The notes under the pieces were generated by a model, which was given only the letters and a program-made list of their open reading frames with translations, did no database searches and was not told the DNA's origin. Below are positions 34,675 to 47,033 of a DNA stretch of 64,000 nucleotides, piece by piece. Numbering within the stretch: position 1 is the first letter of the stretch; every line of letters starts with the position of its first letter. The translations under genes and the position numbers were made by a program. The DNA is from Volvox africanus (Eukaryota > Chlorophyta > Chlorophyceae > Chlamydomonadales > Volvocaceae). The stretch is from positions 2,593,001-2,657,000 of the forward strand of contig BSDZ01000078.1 in assembly GCA_030268105.1 (NCBI GenBank), read 5' to 3'.

Positions 34675-37600
34675 ATGTCAAGCGCTTTTGTGAGAACGCC
34701 GCTCGGTCGTCTCAAAAGCATGGACGGAAGCGGCAGTGGCACGGGCTGGTCACACGTTGATAACGATGCTTTGGCCGCCATTATCAGCTTGCTGGAGCCG
34801 AGAGACGTTGCCGCCATCGCAGGTACCTGCCGTCATGCCCGTAACGTAGCGCGCGAGAATTCGATATGGGGACCCCTGCTCGCTCGGTACTTCGGTTTCG
34901 GCATCCAGGTGCAGGTGAGCTATAACGCGCTTTATGGGTTCCGCCCCACATTCTCGATGACGTAGTACATCTTTAGTAGCCAATAACTGCAATTTTGAGC
35001 CCTTTTGCGCCTTCCCTCGACTCTGACCCACTCTGACCCACTCTGTCCAGGCTCCCGATCGCGTGTGTCGCTTCGATATTTTCCGATCACTATGTGCCGC
35101 CTGCAAGGCGGGCACCAACGCCGTGCGGAGAGCAGCAGACACTGCGGCCGCTATCACACCGGCCTCTGCTGCCACCCACTGCAGACCCCGGGCTGTTCTG
35201 GGTGCAGTGGCGTTGGAGGGTCTTTACACCGATGGCGGTATGGATATGGGAGATCCGTCCTTCTGGGTGGGTATAAGCAGAAGACACTTAAACCATAGAC
35301 AAGAAGTGCTCTCATTTAATTGCTTGCGTTCAGCTACTTCCAGTACCGTTATCTATTTCACGCTCGGCCTAGCGCGTCACACGAAGACTCGCATGCAAAT
35401 CCTTTCCTTGGCCCTGGCCCAGTCTGTGGCCCTATTTTCATATGGCTCCGATGTCCCATCTCCAGTTCACTTGATATGTATCTCTGTTCTTAAACGCGGC
35501 CCCTGTGTGGGGGTCTTGGCTGTGTTCGCATTACCCTCCGAAAATTCCCAGTCTTACTCCCGCTGCCCCTTGTCCTGCTGTCCCTCTCTCCCGCTAACAG
35601 GCGGGAAATGCCTTTCAACCCAACGGTTGGTCCATCTATTGCAGTCGGGCTTCCCGCAACGTCCATTGTATTGCCCAGCTCCAGGTAGGGCAACTCACCC
35701 ATTCTCTCCCTCTTTTTCTCCCTCTTTTTCTCCCTCTTTTTCTCCCTCTTTTTCTCTCTCTTTTTCTCTCTCTTTTTCTCCCTCTTTTTCTCCCTCTTTT
35801 TCTCCCTCTTTTTCTCTGCCTCTCTCCCTCTCTCCCTCTCTGTTTTTCCCGTCTTCTCTCTCGTGCCCACTCACGCACTCAGCACTCAGTCATTCCCGAG
35901 TCATCGGTCATCTGAGATGCGATGGTCGGATGGGGATCTGTTCACTTGCCGCCAAGCTCCTGCGCCTATGTTTCCCGCGCCAGCCCCCGCTTAGAGGAAA
36001 CCTTCTCTACCCCCCCTTCTGACCGACAGGCGGTACGTCCAGAGGATGCCGTCATCGCCGCCCACCGCTCCGAGCTCATATCCCTTGCCGCCGACGTGGC
36101 GTGGCTCCTTTTTCTGGGTCGCATGCCAGCCCGCAGCGTGCGAAAGTTGCTGGCCACCGCCGCGTCAGCCGCCTCCGGCCCGGCCAATCCACAGGCTCCC
36201 AGGCTCACTCGCTCCGCAGACCCGCAGTCCCAGGCCGTCGCACTATGCGAGCAGCTGCGCCACGCCATGAGATCCTCTCTTTTCCATTGGTCAACGCAGG
36301 GCCTTACGCAACTGCTTTGGCAGCTCACTTTCCGCTTCAAGGTGCTGCAGCAACAGCAGTTGGTCGGCGAGGGCCCTGATGCGGCGGCTGGTAAAGAAGC
36401 AGCAGCAGCAGGAGGAGGAGCAGCAGCAGGCGGTGGACTGAATGGGGCCTTGCCGGCGTTCCTGCTCGAGCAAGTGCCTGAGCTACTGGACTTAGATGGG
36501 CTAGTGGGAGCCCTGGCACAGCTTCCGAATGGCGAAGGGACGGGGCGACAGCAGCAGCAGATGGCCGGAGGGGGACCACCAGCGGCGCCGCTGGTACCGC
36601 CGCGCTTGACCGCAGTCTGGAGCGACATCATGCAGGGTCGCTGTCTGAGCGGCAGACGAGCCCTGGTGGGCATTGGGGAACGGAATGAGGAGCTGCAGAT
36701 GTGGTCGCGGGCGGCGGGAGAGTATTTGAGTAGTCCCGCCCTGGAGTGTACTGCAGGTGGGTTCGGAAGCATTCATCGACTCGTCGGGTTGTTGCTACCT
36801 TGCTTTGACGACACATGGGGTGGGCCCGTGGCCGCACGTGTATGTTGTTGCCCCCTGGGTGGGGGGAGGAGTTGAAGCGCTCCTTTTGACCCTTGGGGCG
36901 CTTGATCAGGACAGGGTGCACCACTCTGCACAAGCTATAACCCCCTCACATAACATCTCCCTCACCAGCGGTGGGGAGTCCCATACCCAGCTGATTCAAC
37001 AATCAACAGCGCTGATGATGACGTCCTCGGCGTCCGTGTGAGCTTGACCTGGTCTAACCTTGGCGTCCTCCATTCGCGGTGTTTGACCTCCCTGTAGCGG
37101 TCGTTGACGGCATAACCGTCTCACGTACCGGGGAGTTCACCTGCCCCGTGGCATGCGGGGCGCTTTTTCTGGCGCTGCGGGGCCCAATGGCCGGTCTGGG
37201 GGGCAAGAAGAGTGCCGTATCTGGGCCGGGCGAGCCGCCGGCAGCCTCGGCGGCAGTGATATCAGCCACCTCACAGGGCGACGGCGGCGCCGACGCCGAC
37301 GGCGGCGCCGACGCTGACGCCGATGGCAGGTTTGACAGCACCATTCGGCAAAAGCAAAGGCAGCAAGCTCAACAGCGAGGTGAAGTTTGGCGAACAGACA
37401 ACAAAAAACAGGAATCCGTACGGGATGTGTTCGTGGGCATGGTACAACAGCCGTACGTGCAGGCATTGTCTGACATGACGACTCTGGTGGCGGTGGAAGC
37501 AGCGGCGGCAGCGGGGTTGCTGCCCCCGGTGGCGGCGCGGGGCTCCTGTCCTGGAGAGGGCGAATGGGTGGAGTTTCAGCGGCCACCGTTGCAGACATCG

Positions 37601-40051
37601 CTACCGGAGTCGTGCTCAGGTGCTGGTCCTGCAGCGGCTGCCGCCACCTTTGCCACTAGTGCTCCTGGCGATAGAGGCGCCTCCAACCTCATGAGTGGCG
37701 GTGCTGCTGCTGGTGGCATTCTCTGGCCCGTGGTCTGGTTCAGGTTGGTTCGCTGTGTCGTACCTTTTTACACGTCATACTTAGAGTTCTTTAGGTCCCA
37801 CTATCGCATCAGTAAATTAGGATACACGCGTCGATTTTGCCGGAGCTGAGGTTGGGCGGGGTCTGTCGGACGCGCTGTCGGTCCCTCACTCCCTCCATAT
37901 TTCCAGCTCCTCCCCTTGCGTGTAACCCTTGCAGTGACGGGCCATTCTGGTGCAGCTCTGCTACATCTTGAGCGGCTTACATGCTTGCCGAATTTCAGGA
38001 AGGCTGAATGCTAATAGTACTTTTGACGCTTTTAGTTCGTTTCTTGTTTTCGCCATTGCACGCTAACATAGTGCTGCTGGTACTGGTGCTGGTGCTGGTG
38101 CCGTACGTGTACAACAGGTTCTTCCCACACCAAGGTCTCGGTGACGAGGGCGACCAGGACATGGCGCTTCCGCCGCTTTTTATGGATATGCCACCTTGGC
38201 ACCTGGTTTCGGATTCAGATTCGGATTCGGATTCGGATTCGGACGACGGCATGGACGAGGACATGGACATGCCCAAACCGCAGGAGCCACCACCCCTTGC
38301 GCCCCTACCACTTGGTGGCTGGCAAAAGGGGCCCGACGACAAGGAGCATAATGCGGAGGAGGAGGAGGAGGGCAGCAGCAGCATCACCATCTCGTCTGGT
38401 AGTAGCATAAGCAGTGACGACGAGGGGTATGGTGGTGCCGGTGAGGCGGGGGCCCTCGTACCCGATTTCATTGCTAACCCCTCGGCAGAGTGGGAGTACG
38501 AATTGGATTTCCTGTACGGCATCGAAGGCCAGCCGAATTCGTACTACGCGACGGCGGGTCACGTGGACAGCGACGAGGAGGAGGACGTCACTGGAAGCGC
38601 TGCTGCGGGCGTCGGTAGTCCTAAGAATCATGGGCCTGGGCCCTCCGGCAGTGGCGCCGCCGCTGCCGGCTCTAGGAATCTGCAGTCTGCATTCGGCGTG
38701 GCGCCGAGGGCGGCGGCGCCGGCGGCGGGTCTGCATGAGCCCACCGCAGGAAAACGAGAGCTGGTTTCTGGTCCAGGGTTGAGCCGGTGTCCCAATCGGC
38801 AGAAGACGCAGCCGCCGCCTGCAGATGGCAGTGGGGCAGGCACTAGCAATGGCGGCAGTGCCGGCGCCGGGGGCGGTACGGATCCGGCGGATGCAGGCGC
38901 CGGGCCCTCGTCCGCATGTGATGGCAAGGCCGGCGCCGGTGGCGGCAGTGGACTGGCATCGTACGAAGTTTCCGGCGAATTGTTTGAGGGCGTGTCGTTG
39001 CGGACCTGGCTTGACCATCTGACTCGACCTGATGTGGCCAGGGTGAGTGGCAAGGATTGGGTGTGTCGTTGCGGGCTTGCTGGCCCCCCTCCCCCTTTTA
39101 CAGTTTCTGTTATTCATGGGGGTGTTCCGTTTCCTGTTGGAGGAATATGGTAAGCCCTGTCCCGCCTAAAACCGTAAAACCGTAAAACCCTATTCCCTCT
39201 AAATATCCCTTCACTATTGCACACATTGTGCACCCATCCAGGCGGTGCTGGCCTCGGTGGCGGAAGTTGCGGGAGTGCAAGCCATACGCCACACGTTTCA
39301 AAATGTCCAGACGGCGCTACAGCCGAACGCGTTGTCTCGGAATGCAGCCACAGCTACAGCCTCAGCCAGAACTGCGAGGCTTGTCGACGCAGATGGTGGT
39401 GCGAAGGATTGTAGCGCCCAGCTATCACAGACCAGCTTGTCCGCTAGTAATCCTGCTGCTCCTGCTCCTGCTCCTGCTCCTACTCCTGCTGATGCTACTA
39501 CCGCCACTGCTACTCCGAGTGCCGAAACGGCTGTGGCACAAGGAGTGGCGGAAGCGACTGCTTCGGCTGAAGCAGCAAACTCCGCAAATGCGCCGGTTGG
39601 CCCGGCAGCTGCATATGGTGCTGTGAACGGGTTGCCAGAGGTGGTGTTTTTACCCCCCGACGAGTCCGCGGAGCGCGCCTTCCTGGGTCTGCCAGAGGTG
39701 CAGACGCTGCTGCCTCCGCCCCCAGTGCGCCAACAACACGAGACGCAGCACCAGCAGTGCCGATATTCCTTCGAGCGCCAGGCGACACAGCGCCAGGAGC
39801 AGCACGGGCAGCAAGGGCAGCAAGGGCTCCCACCCTCGCCAGTGCATCCGCCTTCTGGGCACCTGTGCATGCCGCTGCAGCAGCGTTGGTGCGGTAACAC
39901 AGTGCTGCTGAAGCTCATTGCCCCTGAGGACCGCAGTGCGGCATTTGGGGAGGATCCCGACACCGCACCCAATATTGATTTGCAGTTCGTCGCGCTGCGT
40001 GGGGTGGCGTTTGCAGTGCGGCCAACGTTGCGGCTTACTCACGGCGTCTGA
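34675..40051 (+). CDS. Large F-box protein with acidic and low-complexity middle
   Basis: Eight exons join in phase: 34675-34914, 35051-35266, 35601-35684, 36030-36756, 36979-37035, 37098-37743, 38118-39042, 39242-40051, giving about 1234 residues. The F-box lies near residues 25-75: NDALAAIISLLEPRDVAAIA, then CRHARNVARENSIWGPLLAR. F-box proteins recruit substrates to SCF ubiquitin ligases through SKP1. After it come GDPSFW and WSIYCSRASRNVHCIAQL; near the end come NTVLLKLIAPEDRSAAFGED and LQFVALRGVAF. These two ends resemble the opening and closing strands of the galactose-binding-like domain found in some plant F-box proteins; that is a weak inference. Between them lie long Ala/Gly/Gln-rich stretches, a run of six Asp-Ser pairs at about 38211-38245 and acidic patches. 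The acceptor at 36978 (GAG) was chosen to keep frame and is the least certain join. The substrate is unknown. Confidence 0.72.
35690..35818. repeat. 12-bp minisatellite TTTTTCTCCCTC in F-box intron 3
   Basis: About ten near-perfect 12-bp units fill much of the intron between 35684 and 36030, giving a long pyrimidine-rich run on the sense strand. Confidence 0.92.
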
Positions 40052-42800
40052 GGACGCGGCGCCGCCTAACCGCGTTACAGTCAGCTGTGGAGTAGGGGTC
40101 GATTGGGTTGTTGTTTCACAACAGGGAGGGGGAGGGGAGGGCGCAGGCGTGCGCGGGGATATCGCATGAGCCAAGGTGAAGTGGCGAAAGGCCATATCGT
40201 CGGAATGTGTGTCCCATCTCCTCCGTTAGCTGGCATTGTGTCTATCCGATATCTCATTTCCAATACGGCCAAGGGCGATGAATACGTCTGCATTTGTGCA
40301 CACAGTTTAGCTACTCGGAATGTCCCGGGGTGTCCCGGGGGCAGTGTGGTTTCCTTCTGTCGGGCCTCTCCCATCTCCCCCCGACTGCTGCTGTGGCGTA
40401 TGTCAACATATGTGTTCCTGGATAAGAGGCCCATGCGAACGTACGCTGGATGCGTGTGCGCGTTTTATTCATGTTGATGGAACACCTTGCATGGCCGGGG
40501 TTGTATGAACAGAGCAGACAGAACCTTTAAAGGGCCCAGCTGGGATATGTAGCCAAATCCACATACCCACATACCCGTACATGTTGGAGGTAAAGCGTTT
40601 GGGATGAATGGAGGTGAAGGGACGCCCAACCGCTTGCAGAGCAGGGAGGAGCGGAGCTTTACTCATGTTGGAGGGCTGCTGGTGCGGAATAATCAATGCC
40701 GCCACTGGTGACGGAAGTCGGTACGAGCGGACCAGCGACCGGCGACCGGCGAGGCGCTGACGAGGAAACGAACGCCTAGTTAACTTGGTGCATTAGAGGT
40801 CATGCTGTATAATGCTGTATATTGGAATTTGTGGGTTCCACATTTCATTGACTTAATTCTTTTTCTGACTGACATACGTCAAGCAGGGGCTGTGCGTCGC
40901 GAGGCCCCTGTTGTGTGTGTTTGTGTGTGTGGTGGGGACTGGGGAGGGAGGGAAGGAGGAAGGGAGGGAGCCACTTGGAGGCGGTGCTTCACATTTGCTT
41001 GCTCATTTTGACTTGAAATCCAGCGGTCATAAATTTCGACCACGACTGGATACCTGTAACTGGATATATATATGCTCTTTTGGAATATGTAAATGGAAAC
41101 CCAAGCAACGGATTCGTTTAAGGGATGAGATGAAAATAGATAGAAGCCGGTGAAAACCTCTTGTATAATGCGCGTCTGTGCAACTACCTAGACACAAAAA
41201 GGCCTAGATCTGCCAACTCGCTTTCCCATCCCCACAGCTACAGCCATCCACAAGCAGCGTTTTTTGCTGCTTCTCATGCAGTTGCTGACTTGCGGTACAA
41301 GAAGGATTGAATAACATGCTTTTACTGCACTGTAACGAAGGAGCGAAATCATTTTTCACTTGCGTTAATTATGTAATTTTACCCATAGATACGTGATGCT
41401 GACACGTAATGATGCGTGATCACACTAAATTGTTTCTTTCAGCTCGCACAGCCGTATACTTTTGATGGGCGGCAAGGTCTTAGAGGCCCGTGCAGATATG
41501 TAAAGATCATTCAAGACGAGCTGGCTTCATCGCTTCGACCTGGACAGTAGGCAGCACTTTCATGCACTTTCCAGCTCACACCGGCAGCCAACAGTCGGCT
41601 TTCGTCGCAGATTTATGTATGTCTAGCTGCTTATTTGGGCGTTTGTTTTTACCCTGATTTTGTAGGTGATTGCATTGATGGCTGGCAGCAATGGTGCAAG
41701 CGTATTTTCATATCTGCACCAGCTTTCGTATCAAGCTACATTGTCTGTTACTTAAACATTTATTTAAATTACCAAATAGATGGAATGGTTGGAATTGATA
41801 TGATGTGTTTTACGCGATCGAAAGTTTTGAACTGTTCGAATTCACATGCGTGGCTGTTTAGCGCAAAGGCCATTTATATTTAGCATAAAGTACATCAGGG
41901 GACGCTAATTAATTTCATATATTATAGTTAATGTATTATGCTAGATGTTATATCGTTACATTTTCGGCTGTATAGACATGCATAGAGACGCATTGAGTCG
42001 CTGCGCCGCCGAATCACACATTATCCCCGAGTATCTCATACACTGATTAAAAATTTTGCGTTTGCTTATGCCTTGCTCGCAGTATGTAACCACTAACCAT
42101 GCTCCGGGAGGTTAGAGTAAGTGATGCATCTACCGGCCACTGATGGCAACTTAGAAACGTTGGACTTTGCTAATTTGTGTATCGCCACAGATCAGGTTGC
42201 TATGGAGTGGTCGCTGGAGGTATGAAGGACCTAACAGAATGGAGGTGCCGGACGCGCGTTCAATAGACGTGCTGAGGACAGCAATCAAACCATATGTATG
42301 GTCTTTGCTCATAGCCTCAGCCCTTGACCTCTGTGTTCTTCCCTCTTCCCCTTTACGGTCCACTTTCCTCCATTTTTTCCATGTGCAGCATCCCCGTGCC
42401 TTCCACATGTGCCTGCCAATCGTGCATGTCCCGTAACCGCGTGGGTCTCTGACCGCACGCATCCATAACCTCTAACTAGCTGCGCTTACCATCTGACCGC
42501 GGACCGTGCATGGCCCACGGATGTAGATGCCCTTCGCGTTGCCCATGTAAGTGCATGCGGTGTGCTCTGGGAGGCGCTGGTGTGCTGGCCATCTCTGGTC
42601 ACAATATGGAGTCTGGCAAGGATTTTCGTTTTGTCTCTATCTGCCGGCGGATCAACACAAGCGTCGTAACGTTAATCTCCCCCGTTTGCGCAGGTTACAG
42701 ATCAGTCGGCTGTACTGTGGCAAAGACGAAGGAGGAAGGATCCCACTTGCTTGTGAGTATTGCAGCGTGAGGTTTAGGTTGAAACCCAACGGTGGCAACT
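40052..42800. other. Gene-poor stretch
   Basis: Frames are short and without known motifs. The part from about 41200 to 42100 is AT-rich and full of stops. TGTAA motifs on the plus strand near 41055 and 41088 are about 1 kb past the F-box stop; they may or may not belong to it. No RNA gene is recognised. Confidence 0.45.
42695..42699 (-). terminator. TGTAA polyadenylation signal for the orphan terminal exon
   Basis: TGTAA on the minus strand lies about 100 bp after the TAA stop of the exon at 42801-42914, the usual spacing in these algae. Confidence 0.45.
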
Positions 42801-42914
42801 TTAGTGCAGGATGTTGGCGCAGGACAGGCCGGGCACAAGCGGACGTTGAGGCCCTGACGGATAGTACATGACGTCGTGGTAGAAGTCGCTATAAGTCTCG
42901 TAGTGAGCTGCCCA
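42801..42914 (-). CDS. Putative terminal exon of an unidentified minus-strand gene
   Basis: After a CTAG acceptor, a 37-codon frame reads WAAHYETYSDFYHDVMYY, then a proline-rich end PSGPQRPLVPGLS, and stops with TAA. The aromatic, protein-like composition stands out from the surrounding sequence, and a TGTAA signal follows. An upstream piece at about 43092-43040 could be another exon (TPGIPFDPLKAHPQEPR). I could not connect the pieces or name the protein. If real, it is a small gene divergent from CGE1. Confidence 0.4.
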   Translation of the reverse strand, partial: WAAHYETYSDFYHDVMYYPSGPQRPLVPGLSCANILH

Positions 42915-43399
42915 CTAGAAGTGTGTGACCTAAGGAGCGCCATAAGGCGCCAAGTACGGCGCAACGTTTCTGCAACACGTTTTCATGTTTAAAGTGACGG
43001 AAGTTGCCGCATGTGTTTGGATTGGATTGTGCTACACGAGGTTCCTGTGGATGAGCTTTGAGCGGATCGAAGGGGATCCCCGGCGTCTGCACTCTCAACA
43101 TGTTTCACATTCCTCGTTGGGATGTCCTGTTTAGGCTTTGCTTATATATACTGTAACTCTCTGAATTTATCTTCTTTCTAAATGAATCTTCCAGATAGGT
43201 ACTGCACTACTGCTCAAGTCGTGCTCGTTCGTTATACCCTCCTACCGTTGGGCAAATGGCCAGCGAGTAGCTTAACATCTTGCTTAACTTAGGTAGGTGC
43301 GACCCCAGGTTAGCTGACACCTACCCAGCCATCAAGTTTGCAATGCAAATACTGCTGGTGGGAATGAACCGAGCCGAAGACCTGTACGTCGCTCGTCCA

Positions 43400-43412
43400 T
43401 TCTCGAACCTTT
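43400..43412 (+). promoter_or_regulatory. Heat-shock-element-like sequence upstream of CGE1
   Basis: The sequence TTCTCGAACCTTT matches the nTTCnnGAAnnTTCn pattern with one mismatch in the third unit. It lies about 70 bp before the CGE1 start codon. Chloroplast GrpE is heat-inducible in Chlamydomonas, so the position makes sense. It is a short match and could be chance. Confidence 0.4.
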
Positions 43413-43480
43413 TCCTAGGCGAGAAAATGAGATGTTGGCAGAGATGGATCTTATTTCAATTCATTTGTTCATAGACCAAA

Positions 43481-46368
43481 ATGCAGATGCTTTCGGCACC
43501 CCACGCCCGTGGGGCACTTAGCCGGCCTTCTCAATCTCGCGCGACAGGCGTGCGGCCGCCACAGGCTTTTCGTGCCCCTGTGCTTCAGCGTCGTGTTGTT
43601 CTACGGGCGGCTGAGGTACAGGTGCTGATTAATTGGATGGCGCAAGCGCATTCGTTTTGCGGTGAGATTGTAGTCGCACTCAGGCCTGGGAATTTCCGTC
43701 GTGCAGGATGCTCCTGCCGAGGCTGCGGATGGAGTCGTGCTTTCGCCTCTTGATCGGGCAAAAAAGGCTCTTGAGGACGGCTCGCTTGATGAGGAGATTC
43801 TGGTGAGCACTATGTACACGAGTTGTTCACTTTGTCTGTATCAAACATCATGTTTCAAGCTGAGTGCGCCGTCGGCGAAGATCTTTTGGCGATTATTAAG
43901 TTTTGAGGATTTCGGTTAATGCGCCGACAAGTTTGGCATCGCTGTCGACTCACCTGACCGAACCCAATCCTTCCCCCGTAACCATCGGGGATCATGGCAC
44001 CAGAGTGGATGCCTAGCCGAGCTCGAGGCCGAAATGGGGCGTCTGCGTGCGGAGGCGTCAGCTGCTGAGGAGCGAGCCTCGGCCCTGGAGGCGACGGCCA
44101 GCATCACCAAAGACCAGTTCGTGCGTTTGACGGCCGATTTTGATAATTTCCGCCGGCGTACGGTGGGTTGACATGTCCCTAGGAGCAGGGCTCGGCGAGA
44201 ATCCATACTACGTCACCTCAGCTCCTTGCTCCCACAATCTTGCAAGTGGCCCTTGTCCGTGGGAACTCCGCGAAGGAGCCCTGCATCTTCATCCCCTTCT
44301 TGACAGCGTGCATTTGTCATCGGGTTGCAGAGAGAGGAGAATGCGCAGCTCACGGACAGCGTCCGTGGGGACGTCATCAAGGAGTTGCTGCCCATTGTGG
44401 ACAACTTCGAGTTGGCGCGGACCCAGGTGAGAAAAAACTGCTGTTCGTTGACTCACGGATTGCCACTGGTGTACTGGTGTACGGAGCAGGTCTCAGGACT
44501 GCTCCCTGTGCAGATCAATCTGTCCGCAGCAAATATCGGGAATTAAAGATTAGGCATCAGGTTCAGGGTATCCGGCCGGGACGGCATACAAGATTAGCAC
44601 ACGACTAATGCGAGCTAGTGGTGTTGCGGGGCACGGACCTTGACGTTTCGGCGGTTCCCTACCTCGATCGTCCTCGCATCGTCACGCTCATGATGTCGTG
44701 GCGGGGCCGCACCGGCTCAGAGAGAAGCTCTGCGAGAGGAAAACTTGATGATGATGCTTGATGATAACCTTGTCTTCCCTCGGACCTTGAGTTTTCGGAG
44801 AGGGTTGAAGTCCGAAAGGACACGCATAACACACAGCATGGGGCGTAACAGGGTTTAAAGGAAGGTGGTGTGTGCTTTGGTACCGTTTCAATCTTCAATG
44901 TGCGGCCCCCCATCGTTCTCTCGGAGGGTATATGTCTGTCAATGATTCATTGTGGCACCTGACCTGGCGTTCAGGTGCATATATGTGTTTTTGCAGTCCC
45001 AATGGGACTCAATCGGTCGCGCGGGGGGTCCCGTGCCGGAAGGTAGTGCCTTCCAGACTGACAGTGAATAGATTCGTATCTTCCCCGATTCTTGACGGTG
45101 TGCCGGACTCGACCCGACTCGACTTATGGGAATCGAATTTGAACTTATATATGAGAAATGTGTTGACCGCTTGTTGGGGTTTGCCCTTGGCCATTCAGGT
45201 GAAGACGGAGACAGAGGGTGAGGCGAAGATCAACATGTCGTACCAGGTGGGTTTGCGGCTAAAGAGTGGATGGCTTGGCATGGACAGTTGCCATTGGTAG
45301 GTCGCACTGCGTGAACTGGGGTGGAGTTTGAGGAGGCAGCTCGGGATGAAAAGGAATGTCTTTAGGCAGCTGGTCGCATCCTGGCCAGGGTTGCGGTGAA
45401 GTGAATGACCCGTGCAAAAGATAAGGCCCCGGCAGGTTGAATGTTGATGACGGGTGAAATCCAGGGCAACAGCAACGCCTATGCGGTTGTTCATCCTTTA
45501 TGCTGGTTTTGCTCAGCGACCCTATACGGCAGCAACTCCCATAAGTCCCATTACAAGTCGCACTACCCCCATAACTCCCATTACCCGTATTGTCCTGCCT
45601 GCTTTTCCGGCTCTGTCGCATGTGCATACTGCAGCCTCTGCCTGAGGGCCCCGCCTCCGCCCGCATATTCCATAACTTTGTCCTACTCAACGATGCATTA
45701 CTCGGTTTTGTTGAGATGAGCGATATACATGTATAAAGAGAATGATAAGGAACCAAGAAATAATACCGCGAGGGCGACGGTGAGGAGGTTTCCTTTCTAA
45801 CAGGTTTCCGTCCCTTTAAATGGCTACTCCAGGGCTTGTACAAGCAGATGGTGGACATGATGAGATCGCTGGGGGTGGAGGCGGTGCCCACGACGGGGGC
45901 ACCCTTCGACCCCGCCATCCATGACGCCATCATGCGCGAGCCGTCAAATTCCCACCCCGATGGGACGGTGCTGCAGGAGTTCCGTAAGGGCTTCAGCATT
46001 GGCGGCAAGCTGCTCCGACCAGCCATGGTCAAGGTGCGTTGGTCACGGAAATGTAGTTGGCTTCCCCGGTGGGATGATTTATAACGGCCACGTGCTGCAG
46101 TCATGCTGGATCTTATGCTGTACGCCCACTAAATCCGGGCAGGCTGACAGCATGTTGCATTGTAAGGGTCAGGCATGGAGCTGTTACTGGATTGTGGAAT
46201 ATGGGAGACCTGGGAAACGATAGGCAGGATTTGATATAGCACAAGTTAGAACGGATAAGGTGTATATGACATGTGCCGTAATTCTCTACCTAAATGTAAC
46301 TGATTATTTGTCGCACGTTGCAGGTATCGTACACAGAGGAGGGTCCCGCCAACAGCTCTGAGGAGTAA
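43481..46368 (+). CDS. CGE1: Chloroplast GrpE nucleotide exchange factor (CGE1)
   Basis: Seven exons join in phase: 43481-43615 (or 43621), 43707-43802, 44004-44162, 44331-44426, 45199-45246, 45833-46033, 46324-46368. They give about 259 residues. GrpE releases ADP from Hsp70, here the chloroplast stromal HSP70B. Seen: a Ser/Arg/Ala-rich transit peptide (about 1-40, ending near RAPVLQRRVVLRAAE); a long coiled coil with ELEAEMGRLRAEASAAEER and FVRLTADFDNFRRRT; DVIKELLPIVDNFELA; LYKQMVDMMRSLGVEAV; the beta-domain FDPAIHDAIMRE, then GTVLQEFRKGFSIGGKLLRP and the closing VSYTEEGP. Exon 1 has two donors six bases apart, the longer form adding Val-Gln. The start of exon 3 is the least certain border. 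A heat-shock-like element lies upstream, and the gene is convergent with p23. Confidence 0.95.
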
Positions 46369-46562
46369 TGGCGGTAACTGTTGTCGCTTCGATATACTAA
46401 CTTCAGAGAAGTGAATTTTGAGCGGAATTTGGAGTGGTTCAAGAGCAGTAGACGAGGGGTTATGAAGTGTGCAAGTGCAGGTGACATATTACTACCGGTT
46501 AATCTATTTCTAGCTTTGCGGATTGAGGAGAAAGGAAGAAGTAGTCAAATTGTAGTCAAGAT

Positions 46563-46567
46563 TGTAA
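46563..46567 (+). terminator. TGTAA polyadenylation signal for CGE1
   Basis: TGTAA lies about 195 bp after the CGE1 stop, before the convergent p23 gene. Confidence 0.55.
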
Positions 46568-46771
46568 AGATCGAGGATCTTCATGGAAATTATGTGGAAA
46601 ATGCCTCAGAAGTAATTTCCCAAACGTATTAAACAGATTCAGATTATTTGGTTTGTTGCCTAAAAAAACAAAATGCCATAATATTGTTTGATATCAGAGC
46701 ATGTTGAAACACGAAATTAAACATATCTTTCTACTTGAAATTCGAAATTATGGCAATGAGTATTCCAAACC

Positions 46772-46776
46772 TTACA
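46772..46776 (-). terminator. TGTAA polyadenylation signal for p23
   Basis: TGTAA on the minus strand lies about 260 bp after the p23 stop. The two convergent genes thus have non-overlapping signals about 200 bp apart. Confidence 0.5.
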
Positions 46777-47033
46777 ACCTGATGCACATAGTACAGCTGT
46801 AGCCCTCCGTTGCTACAACCAAAGATCCTCAGAAACTCAGAACCATTCAAAAACCTTCAGCGTGTATGCTGCCATTTCTCATCTCGTACAATGAGTACAT
46901 ATCGAAAACTCTAAAAAAACTTCCATTATCGAATGTGCATTGAAGCTACCCAACTCCAATGCTAATCCCAACCCCAGTTCGCCCACAGCTATTCGACACT
47001 AACATAGGCGAGGCCCTGGTTCCCGTGCGGACG

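Noticed and set aside
38047..38117. A hydrophobic Leu-Val run read as a transmembrane helix in the F-box gene.
   Set aside because: Phase agreement places the exon start at 38118, so the run is intronic pyrimidine/GCTG-repeat sequence.
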